Assembly: GCF_029784155.1 (NCBI RefSeq)
Contig: NC_073693.1
Location: 336,738,023 to 336,802,022, forward strand
Source of the DNA: Uranotaenia lowii
Taxonomy: Eukaryota; Arthropoda; Insecta; Diptera; Culicidae
Direction: 5' to 3'
DNA length: 64,000 nucleotides
Shown: one piece after another, positions 13,001-25,000 of the stretch
Layout: each line of letters begins with the position of its first letter
Position numbering within the stretch: the stretch's first letter is position 1
Position numbers and translations under genes: made by a program
The notes under the pieces: model-generated
Seen by the model: only the letters and a program-made list of their open reading frames with translations
Databases searched by the model: none
Told to the model about the DNA's origin: nothing

Positions 13001-16000
13001 GACATTTTTGACATTTTTGAAATTTTTGACATTTTTGAAATTTTTGAAATTTTTGACATTTTTGACATTTTTGACATTTTTGACATTTTTGACATTTTTG
13101 ACATTTTTGACATTTTTGACATTTTTGACATTTTTGACATTTTTGGCATTTTTGACATTTTTGACATTTTTGACATTTTTGACATTTTTGACATTTTTGA
13201 CATTTTTGACATTTTTGACATTTTTGAAATTTTTGACATTTTTGACATTTTTGACATTTTTGACATTTTTGACATTTTTGACATTTTTGACATTTTTGAC
13301 ATTTTTGACATTTTTGACATTTTTGACATTTTTGACATTTTTGACATTTTTGACATTTTTGACATTTTTGACATTTTTGACATTTTTGACATTTTTGTCA
13401 TTTTTGACATTTTTGACATTTTTGACATTTTTGACATTTTTGACATTTTTGACATTTTTGACATTTTTGACATTTTTTACATTTTTGACATTTTTGAAAT
13501 TTTTGACATTTTTGACATTTTTGTCATTTTTGACATTTTTGACGTTTTATACATTTTTGACATTTCCGACATTTTTGACATTTTCGACATTTTTGACATT
13601 TTATACATTTGTGACCTTTTTGACATTTTTGACATTTTTGACATTTTTGACATTTTTGACATTTTGGACATTTTTGACATTTTGGACATTTTTGACATTT
13701 TGGACATTTTTGACATTTTGGACATTTTTGACATTTTTGACATTTTTGACATTTTTGACATTTTTGACATTTTTGACATTTTTGACATTTTTGACATTTT
13801 TGACATTTTTGACATTTTTGACATTTTTGACATTTTTGACATTTTTGACATTTTTGACATTTTTGACATTTTTGACATTTTTGACATTTTTGAAATTTTT
13901 GACATTTTTGAAATTTTTGACATTTTTGACATTTTTGACATTTTTGACATTTTTGACATTTTTGAAATTTTTGGCATTTTTGACATTTTTGACATTTTTG
14001 ACATTTTTGACATTTTTGACATTTTTGACATTTTTGACATTTTTGACATTTTTGACATTTTTGACATTTTTGACATTTTTGACATTTTTGACAATTTTGA
14101 CATTTTTGACATTTTTGACATTTTTGACATTTTTGACATTTTTGACATTTTTGACATTTTTGACATTTTTGACATTTTTGACATTTTTGACATTTTTGAC
14201 ATTTTTGACATTTTTGACATTTTTGACATTTTTGACATTTTTGACATTTTTGAAATTTTTGACATTTTTGACATTTTTGACATTTTTGACATTTTTGACA
14301 TTTTTGACTTTTTGAAATATTTGACATTTTTGACTTTTTGACATTTTTGACATTTTTGATATATTTGACATTTTTGACATTTTTGACATTTTTGACATTT
14401 TTGACATTTTTGACATTTTTGACATTTTTGACATTTTTGACATTTTTGACATTTTTGACATTTTTGACATTTTTGACATTTTTGACATTTTTGACATTTT
14501 TGACATTTTTGACATTTTTGACATTTTTGACATTTTTGACATTTTTGACATTTTTGACATTTTTGACATTTTTGACATTTTTGACATTTTTGACATTTTT
14601 GACATTTTTGACATTTTTGACATTTTTGACATTTTTGACATTTTTGACTTTTTTGACATTTTTGACATTTTTAACATTTTTGACTTTCTTAACATTTTTA
14701 ACAATTTTAGAATGTTTATCTAATTAAAAATAATTTCACATTTTCATTTTTTCACATTTGTACAGTTAGGACAATGTTCACATTTTTATTTGTGAGCATT
14801 GATACATAGTTCTGAGAGTTCCAGTACTTTTTTTTCAAATCCCATTTCATGTGATAAGTTTTTTCCTTCATAATGAAGCTGACCAGCCTTGAAATGTGCA
14901 AATTCAATTGCCTAATAAATTAATACGATCTCCGCTTACCCAGTTGCTGTTCGGAGTTTGAGAAAACTGGACAGCGGATCGCATTTAATAGTCGGTAATG
15001 AGCAGGTTCCCTGCGAGTTTCGTAAATGGGAAAATACTAGCTCTCCTAGTATTAGATTTGCCATTGGACCCCTCCCTAATCCGTAACTATTTTAGGCCCA
15101 CCAGCAAGTTGGCGACAGATAATCCCCACTAAATGTCCATAGATCATGCTGCTGGATGGCCATTCCCCATTTGCTCTGATTAAATCGATGAAAGTGTGTA
15201 GTGTCCTCAGGATGGGGTGGTAAATTACGAAGTTCTTGGTGTGAAGATGTTGTCTCAACGAGGATAGTTTACACACTTTTAATAAATGTCGTTTTATGGA
15301 TTTATTTATTACAAATTGGATGGAATTTTGATAGATTTTGGACAGAAAGGTTCTGTGTTTATTTTGCTGCCAAAAGAAAGGCTTGAAAAATTTCCTGATG
15401 CTGAAAGTGAATGCAAGCAACTTGTGTAACATCAGAGCATCATCAGCCAGCATCCAGCCAGACAAAATGGTTCCGGAGCAAATCGCACGCCATCAGGATT
15501 ATAAATCTGCCGGTGCTTATCCCGGTGTGACCTTTCAGGACTGAAAGATCGGCACCAAAATGAGGAACAGAGAGAGCGTTTCAAACCCCATAATCAGATT
15601 CTCCGTCGGCAACCCGTCAGCAATGTATGCATGGACAGGAATCCCTCCCTGGGAAAGGGTCTAAATCCGACACAATTTATGGCATCCCCCATAAACTGTA
15701 ATTAAATTGTGTTTGATATGTTGATTAATGCAACGGGTTGATTATGTTTCGCCACAAAACTTTGCGCCTATCCTCACGTTTTCTGTAACGCTGCACTGAA
15801 TCCCTCTCACTCACTCACTCTCTCTTTCTCTCTTTGTGTCAATTTAAATTCAATTTGCAGGGTCCAGCAGGACAACAAGCTCTGGGACTCGTTCCAGGAT
15901 CCGCCGGTTCAGCAAACGTCCGGGTCGGCTGCAGACCGAGAATATCTGGACGTGTTCATCAAGGGTCTCAAAGTGTTCACCTACATCTTTGTGTTTCTGG

Positions 16001-19000
16001 TCACCCTGGCAGCGGCCGCCTTCTCCAAGCTGTCCTTCCTGCTGATGGCGTCCAACATCAAGAATGGGACCAAGCATCGGTACTGCGACGTGCGAAGTAA
16101 GTGTAAAACGGGGATTGGCGTTGACTTCGTTAAATGTTGGGATTGGATTGATGGAAGGGGTTTTGGTGCTAAAGCGCATCTATTTAGAATCGGTGTTAAT
16201 TTTAATGGAACGATGAGAAACAAGCACTCTAAAGTCTGCTTCATTTAATATTGGAACAAATTCTTTTGCTCATTGTGGCGCTCCTAGTGGACGGATTTGG
16301 AAACTTTTTTCACCCACGTGTCGGGAAATTCATTACCTTTCACCATGTATTTATGTCATAACACCAAACGATAGCATTTTGTAAACAACCGCCATGGAAG
16401 CCGAACGGAGAGATCAAATTGTGCACAGTTTTCTTACGAGTACGAGTACGAGAATTTCTTCGAAACAGCAATGAATAATTTTTTTAATTTTTTTTTATGA
16501 AATAGTAAAGAAAATGCTACATTTGTATGAAAAACAAATTATGAATTCGTTAATAAATGACTGAACTACACGCAATTGTTTGTGTTCCAATATTAAATGA
16601 AGCAGACTTTACATCCGTCGAACTTGGTCAGCACTTGGTCGTACAGCTTTCGAGCACAGATTCTGGCCACATTGTTCTGCTTCAGCGTCCGATTTGGCTG
16701 TTTGCTGGCTCGGAATGACCTTATTCCTTCCCGGAGACGAATTCGTCGCACCGTACTGTGAGCGGCCTGGAACTTATTGGGCAAATCGCGGTCTGAAAGA
16801 TTGGAATTCCTCTTGACGGCCTTGATGACTTTCCCACGCAGTTTCCGGTCGACAGTTCCACTCCGACGCTTCGAATGCGGCTTCCGAGCCGTCGTCAATG
16901 TTTCCTTGTACTGCTTGATAACACGCCATACGGTATTTCTGGGCATTTTAAGCTGTTTAGCTAGCTTCGATGCCGACAACAATGGATTTTCAAGAAAACT
17001 GTGCAGAATTTGATCTCTCCGTTCGGCTTCCATGGCGGTTGTTTACAAAATGCTATCGTTTGGTGTTATGACATAAATACATGGTGAAAGGTAATGAATT
17101 TCCCGACACGTGGGTGAAAAAAGTTTCCAAATCCGTCCACTAGGAGCGCCACAATGAGCAAAAGAATTTGTTCCAATATTAAATGAAGCCGACTGTAAAT
17201 CAATGAAAATATACTCTCCTTTGATAGAAATGTTCAGAGAATCGATTCGACATAGTTTGAAATGCCGCACAAGCTTTCGATCGGAGATATTTTTAGCCCC
17301 TATTTCCCCTATATGTTGTGAATAATGCCGAAAAACACTGTTCTGGTCTGAAAAATGTTGAAAAAAATAGACCAATCTTACGTGATTTTTTCCAAAGAAT
17401 TAAAGGAAGGCTGTTGGAGCCACCGCACGCATCGATGTTGGAGTTATGTTACTCTCAATTCCCTGTGGTAAACCTACATTTCCTCACCATTTTCACATCT
17501 CGTTGCTTCTACACTGAGACTTACTTTAAACCGCACTCGACCACAAGCTAATTCGAGTTACTAAAATCATGACTTTCTCGTGTTTTTATTTGCATTTAGA
17601 TCAGAGCCAACGCACACACACACACGTACTCGCTCACAATTCACAAATACACTTCATTGATGAATAATTTTCATTCTATCTAAGACCCATGAGCTTTACA
17701 TAAGGTGCGGAGATATTTTGATGCTGTCACAAATACATCAGTATCTTCAGACTGGTGTGCATGCAATGCGGTCTGATTCGCATCAATGACGTCATAACAG
17801 TTGTTTGGGTTGCAATTACGGAAGAGTTTTTGATTTAGATAAATTTTTTTAAATGAAAAAATGACCAAGTGCTGAATAAAATCCTGCAAAATTTCGCAGG
17901 TCGATGCTAAGAAGCAAAATAGAGCAGTGAGTTTTCATCAGCTACCGAATTAACCCGCGGTACGCAAAAAATGGCTCGCGTTCTGTGGCCGTAAGGATGG
18001 ATCCGGCATATACGTGTGCTCCCAGCATTTCGAATTGACGGAGTTGGTCAATGTTTATATGGAAAACGCAAGGAGGGTTCTTATAAAATCTGGTAAGTAT
18101 TTCTAACTTAGGCCATTATCGCAATATTCTTTATGTTTCGTTTTTTCTCTCAGCTTTGCCATCCGTTCGTTGCCCTCCAACTGAGTCTGCTCGATCCATC
18201 AGAGCTAAAGTGAGGAACCAGAAGCAAGTAGTCGAAGAATTTCTACAGAGAAATGCAAACTTGGGGATCAGTTGAAGTCATCGCCCTCGATAACAATATC
18301 TTCTAAGATGGTTATTCCACGACGAGGGAACAATCCACGGTAAAAAAACGCGTTCTGTAACAACCGAATCACGCTGAAAAAAGCCATTCAATACTCATTT
18401 TGAGATGGGAAATTCACTCAACAAGGATATACGTTTCACCTTTTATACGAGCGTTCACTATTTTCAGTATTACAGTACTTTAATCATGTTAATTTGACAA
18501 CTTTTCTAGTAAACTGTATTACGCACTGCAGCCCCGATGATGTTATGACGTTATCACTGTAATACACACAATGTTTACGTTTTTTCGATCACCTATACCA
18601 CGGCAAGCCGAGTTCCTCCACACCTCTACATCTAGCTCATGGATCTAAGACTAGTTCACACCAGATGGAAAAAAGCAATTTTGTTTGCCGCAACAAATCA
18701 ATAAACTCCCGTATTATGTATTTGTGATTTTTTTGAGAAGTAAGCCATGTCTTTAAGATGACGCACGCGTTTTTGTTTTTGTCTAGAAATTTCCGAAAAT
18801 TAATTCGAAAAATAGGATTTGAAATTGTTTTTGTTAGCTCAAGTGTGCGAAATAAGAACTGCTGTGCGTGAAAGTTAAGAGTTAAACTAAATGAAATGTT
18901 AAAGCACTCAATAATATTTTTTATCCAAGTGACAGAACTGCTAGGGCGAGCTGCTCCTGCCAACTTATGACGCACGGATCCGAATTAGGGAAAAATGGAT

Positions 19001-22000
19001 CCTCTTGGATAGAAAACATATTTGGTGAGATCAAACCTTTTTGTTGACAGTTGACTTTTACATTGCATTATTTTCATGGAAACCTGTATGAAGCGTTTGG
19101 CAGGGAACTCCACACTTTCTTCCATCCCATGTTCCAGTACCTTATGTGGTATTTACCACATGGTTGGCCTGGCCGTAGCAATCTCTGCAATGCATGTTTA
19201 CATGTAACAGTGATTACGTTAAAGAGAAAAATGAAATACGTAAGTCTTTCATTTTTTAGGATGCTTACATGTTTTGGCAATGTTGATAAAAGAAGAAGAA
19301 GAAGAAGAAGAAGAAGTATTATGTATTTGTGATTTTTTTTAAATATATCGGTGTAAATTTATCAAATTTACGAACAATTATGGTCATTGTTGGTTAAGGC
19401 CCAAATAAAATCATTGCAACTAGGTTTTAGGAATCATACTTGCGTTCTTGCAATCTCAAGTTCAAAAAGAAATTTTTTCGTTCGAACATTTAGCAGTATG
19501 GAGGTTTTAATTTTAAAAGTCTAATTTAGATGAAAATATAATCCTTCTTAGTTTTAATGCTTTAAGAGAACTATTGCACTACCAACCGTTTCAATTAATT
19601 TTTTTTTTTAATTATTTGATGAAATCAGTATAAATTCCTCAAACTTATTCCTAGATAAAATGCTTTAAACTTTTCTAACATTTCAATCATGATTTCAAGA
19701 TTATTGAAATTTTAACCTTATTAAAGTATCTGTGTTGAAAATTTCATTACGATTCGTTTTGTTTCAAAAAAGTTACCCACCCACGTCAAAAACCCGACGT
19801 GGTCGGGTTCAAAAATCGCGAAATCGTTATAAATGGTCAAATCAACCGTGTGCAGCGTTCTCAAAATTTTCCGTGAGATGCATACTATCGATCGGCAGGT
19901 TCATACCAAGGTGTTGAGAACGATCAAGGCAAACACAAGTTAGTCGGACTACGACATAGTTAAGAAATTCAATGCCGACCGGTGCACCGTCAGAAGAATT
20001 CGTCTGCGCGAAGGAATACGATCCTATCAGGACAGTAAGCAACCAAACCGGACATTGAAACAGAATTTAGTAGCCAAAGGACGTGCCCGGAAGTTATACA
20101 ACAAGATTCCAACGAAGTACGACGGATGCATCCTCATGGATGACGAAACGTACGTGAAGATGGATTTTGAGAGGCTTCCTGGCCAAAAATTTTATAAAGC
20201 CACTACAGTGGGCACTAAACTGATCGGGGTGATGTCCCCGCCAAGTTCAAATTCGTTTTTGCCGATAAGTTGGCAAGAAAGTGTTTGATCTGGCAAGGTT
20301 TTTGCAGCTGTGGACGAAAAACCCCGGTTTTTTGTGAAAATCAAGACCATGGACTCCGAAATGTACAGGTAGGAGTGCCTTAAAAAACGTTTTTTTCGTA
20401 CATTAGATCTCGCAAAGGACCAGTAAAGTTTTCGCCAGATTTGGCATGCTGCCACTACAGCTAGGAGGTACTACAGTGGTGTTGAGTCAACGGGTGAATT
20501 TTGTCGAAAAGGACATCAACCCACCCAACTGTCCTCAATTCCGCCCTATCGAAAAATTTTGGAAATTGTCAAGCAGAAGATGAAGAAGAATGGTAGGACG
20601 ACTCGGGATGCAACAAAGATGAAGAGATAGTGGGACAAAATGGCCTCTGAGGGCAGTGAGTGGGCGCTGAGGTGTTGTTAATCAATGCGAAAAGACATAC
20701 CCCTGTTAAACAGCTAATAACTTTTTTTCCTAATAAGATACGAAGTTAAAGTTTTGGACAAAGTTGTTCAGCGGAAAATTTCCTTTAGGAATTTTATAAA
20801 TTTACATAAAACCCATAAGCTGGCTCGGTTCCACAGATGAAACAAAAGTGATGTCGATTTTTCAGTACAAAATATTCAATTTTCCCATACAAACCCAAAA
20901 GTTCAAATTTACTCATGTAAACGTAACTTAAAAATTTTGCAAAAAATCATGGATGAGTTTTGGACCAATACTAAGCTTTTTAGACCCCAGGGTTTGAGAA
21001 ATTCCAAAATGACCCCAAATCGACTCAGTGTAATGCTTTATGTCACATTTTGAACTTGTGTAGGCCACTTCATTTTTCCAGGATGCAACACGCTTTCAAT
21101 GTCACTGGATTGGTAAGATTCACTCTCCGAAAAACATATTTTCAAGCCGGGGGAGCAATGATTCTGACACTCAAGCTTGGGTCTTTTTCAAAAGAATTTT
21201 ACCAAGACTCGCGGTGTAATATTTTTCGTCCAATCAATTCATCAAATACAAAAACTTTCCCTCCCAAAACTGTCAAACCCTCGCCCTAAGAACAATCGTA
21301 GCTTCCACCAATGATACGGCCGCCGTGCTTTATTGTTCATCAGAAAAATTCCAAAGCACTTTATCAAAATAATAGTTTCAGGCTAATTTTTCAGTTTTCA
21401 CTCCGCCAACCAACTTTTCGGATGGGCTTCCCATGATTCTCTTCTTTTCGGGGCGCAAACTTGAAACGAAAGGTTACTCATAACGATCGAAACCCAACTC
21501 CACGCTCCCCAACAAGGAATCAATAAAGCAAAAAGTATCAAAAACACATTCATTCTGATAGAGGTTCCTTTTATTTCTGTTTCGCAACGATCATAAAAAT
21601 GTATGTAGCAGTAACACTTAAATAAGTCTTGTTAACGCATTACTTATGCTTTTTTTTTAAACTTTTAAGATTATACTTTCTGAAATCATTTTATAATTCT
21701 TTGAAACACTTTTAAAAATTTCGGAATGTTCCATTTTTAAGATTTGAAGTTGATGAGAGTGTTTTTCGAAGAATTGATTAACTGGTTTAATCGCCGCGTT
21801 GTTGTTTTCATCGACAACATATTTTTGGTAGAATGAAAACAAATATGAAGTGCACTAGAAAAGTTGTAGCCGGGCAAAATTCGGCCTTTTCCCATGCAAT
21901 CCGGGCAACCGGGCTAGACCGAACTTTTTCCGAACTTAATACTAAATATCCGGTCAAACCCAAATCAAACGGACAATTCAGAAACCCTGGTCAAAAATCA

Positions 22001-25000
22001 TTATTAAATTTAAGTTGTTTGATTTTTAAAATAATTTCAGAATAAATTATAATTTAATAAAAAAATAATACTTTTCAAGGCGTTTGAGGGTCGCCTTGAG
22101 GTTGTCTAATCAAAATGAAATTTTACACAGTCAACTGTTTTGATAAAAGAATCAATGTTACGGGGGTGAGAATAGTGAAATTTTGGCTTTTAAAAACCTG
22201 TTTTTAACCAAGCGTCACCCTTTAGACTAGAGTGTCCATAAAATTATTTATACGGCTTGATTTTTAAATTATTTTAATTTTCAGTGAGTTTAGCACAAAT
22301 CGTTAAATACATAGGTTTTGAACATGTAGTCATAGATAAGAAAAAACTTTTTGACAGTGTTTTGATCTTTTAAGTTAACATTTTGCAGTGTTGTAGAGCA
22401 TTCTTATCTTCATTTTTTTTCCTTAAACATAAACTTTTTTTTTTCAATGAACAGTACCGTTCATAACTTTTTACTCTGATGATATTTTTTGATCAAACTT
22501 TTTGCGTTAGATAGCTCAACTATAATACTATTATATCACAAAATTTCTGGAGTTTGTGTGGCCTGAGATACAGTAATTCTACGAAAATCAGACTTTTTGT
22601 ACTTTTCTCATTCAAACTACAATATCTCAGAAACTTTAGGTTCATGCCTGAAATATTGTCCCTCGCGTAGCTTTTGATCCCATCGATAAAACTTTTTGAA
22701 AACTTCACACATGCTAGCTGAATATTTCAACAATCACTCTGCAAAATTTCAATAAAAAATTTTGCGTAGTTTCTGAGATATTGCAGTTTGAATGAAAAAA
22801 GTTCAGAAAGACCGATTTTCGTAGAATTGCTGTATCTCAGGCCACCCAAACTCCAGAGAGCTCAAATTTTTTGGTATAATAGTATGATAGCTGATCAATT
22901 TAACGTTAAAAAATTGATCAAAAAATATCATCAGAGAAAAAAAGTTTTGGAAGTCCAAGTGACAGTGCGCGTGCTTCTAATTTCTATACAATTATGAACG
23001 GTTCTGTACATATATGCAAAAGCGCGCAGTACGTAAAGTTGAAAACTTACTTTCTCAAAAGTAACAACTTTTATGGCTCATGAAACATCATATTTGAACT
23101 CTTATTCAGGAACGAATGATTATTTTTCTCGTTTGAACTACTTGTTAAATGAAAAACAAATAACAGATTATTGAATCTAAAAACTTAATTTTTCCAAAGA
23201 TTAATAAAATATAACATAACACTTTCAATATGATAAGCATCCAAATTTTTTTTTTTTTTTAGTATTCAGATCTGCGGCTAGTGCACAATATCCGTAAATA
23301 ATATCTTAATGGAACTTTTAATTTTTTTCAGAATGTCTTACAATAAATTTTTCATATTTGTTCAACAATTACTTGGTCAGCTTGATGACTTATCAACTGC
23401 AAGAATGATTTTTGCATTTATATTGTTCTATTTATAAAAGTTTTTGGTGGTTTTTTTATCATAGTTGATAATATATTAAAGAGTAAAACAGTTCAGATTA
23501 AAAATTAAATAAAAGAAACATTTGAAATTACATGCAGCAAAGCTTCAATCTGTAGCAGTATTTTAATCAGAGTATATTAAGCTTGCCAGATTGCCCGGAT
23601 ATTTGATGCAAAATTTCGAGAAAGTCCGGTCCGGCCCGGTTGCCCGGATATCGTGAAAAAAGTCCGGATATTGCCCGGATTTTTCCACAATTTTCACAAA
23701 GAAACAAAAAAAATTCAAAGTTTTTGAATAAGTTTCAGCAAAATCGATTATCGGTATGGAAATTTTCAACGGTTGTTTAAAATAATTTCGCTGATTTACT
23801 TTTATAAACCTTTAAATATTTAAGTGTTCCAAAAAGTTGTTGGAAGTCTGCAATTACATTAATAAAATATCAATTTCGATTTTTTTGCATTTTTTCTTTG
23901 CTTTTATATATAATAACACCTAAATTTTGCCCGGTTTTTGCCCGGTTTTTCGATTTGAAAAATTGAAATCCATGCCCGGATTTTGCCAGGTTTTTTTGAA
24001 AAAATGCCCGGAATTGCTAGGCCCGGATGGGAGTGGAAAAAATTCTGGCAACTTTAGAGTATATACAGTTTACATGTTTTCCAATATTTCCCGGGAAATT
24101 GGTCGTCAAATTTCTTGATTCCCGAGAACGAGAAAATGGTCGGGAAATGGACACTCTACTATAGACCACATCAACCGTAAATTGGAAGTAGTGTTTGTTT
24201 AGGGTAGGTCAAGGAACAATTTCAAACCCAAGGCTTTCTTTCTAAAACTGTAAAATTATTTTTTTTGTGCTTTGCTATAGAGAGCGTCAAAGGAACGTCG
24301 TTTTTTAATTTTAAAACGTCTCGTGTCCAAAAGTTTGAATTGTTTCAGATTTTTTAATTGCGTTCAAGGTAGGTTAACGTTTTTTGGTTTGAAGTTTTGT
24401 ATGAAAAAAATGCAATATTTTACTTGGAGTAAGTCGCTTTTGTGATTGGTTTTTAAATATTATTTTTATTTACATAGTATACCGTCTCACGACATAACTT
24501 GACAAACATAATTCCTAAAATTCACTCACACTTTTTTAATATATTAAACTAATTCAGGAAATTTCCGCTTCGGTGCTTTAGACTTACGAGGTTATTGAAA
24601 TAAAAAAAAATTAAAAGAAAATTACGTCTTAGAGTAGTGTTTTTTAATTAAAAGACACTAGCAACACTGCAGAAAAAAACCAAAAAACGTTTAGAAATTC
24701 TTATTTAACGGTATAGCTATTGTCTTTAGGGTCTTGAAATGTTCAGACAAAATTATCCACTTACAATTTTCTTTCTTATGCACAAATATTTTGGAACTTA
24801 CCAGAGATAAGAGTTAAAAAAACTCCCTTTATTTTTTTTAAATCACCAGAAATCAGATTATGAAATCAGAAATCAGATAGTGAAATCAGATTTTCCTTGA
24901 AGAAATGAAAAGATAACATACCATTTTTTAAAGCAAAGGTTTTCTTGACAAGGAAAGATTTGAATTTTTTTTGTTTATAATATAGGTTGTGAATTGCATA

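Larger units (their letters stand above)
22229..24157. mobile_element. Candidate composite element with AGAGTGTCC ends, TSD ACT
   Basis: AGAGTGTCC at 22229-22237 and its inverse GGACACTCT at 24149-24157 are each flanked by ACT (22226-22228 and 24158-24160). The right end carries the CCCGGGAAAT/GGGAAATGG repeat found at several other places in the window. Nothing inside codes for a transposase; it contains the fold-back at 22443-23005 and the CCCGGAT repeat. The short ends mean the outer boundaries could be coincidence. Confidence 0.4.

Noticed and set aside
12028..14704. Very long overlapping open frames (up to 678 codons) on both strands in array B
   Set aside because: A 9-bp unit without stops in a frame stays open at any length; the products are pure tripeptide repeats, in several frames at once.
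15076..15465. 129-codon - strand frame
   Set aside because: No family resemblance; within intron 1, where chance frames of this size are expected.
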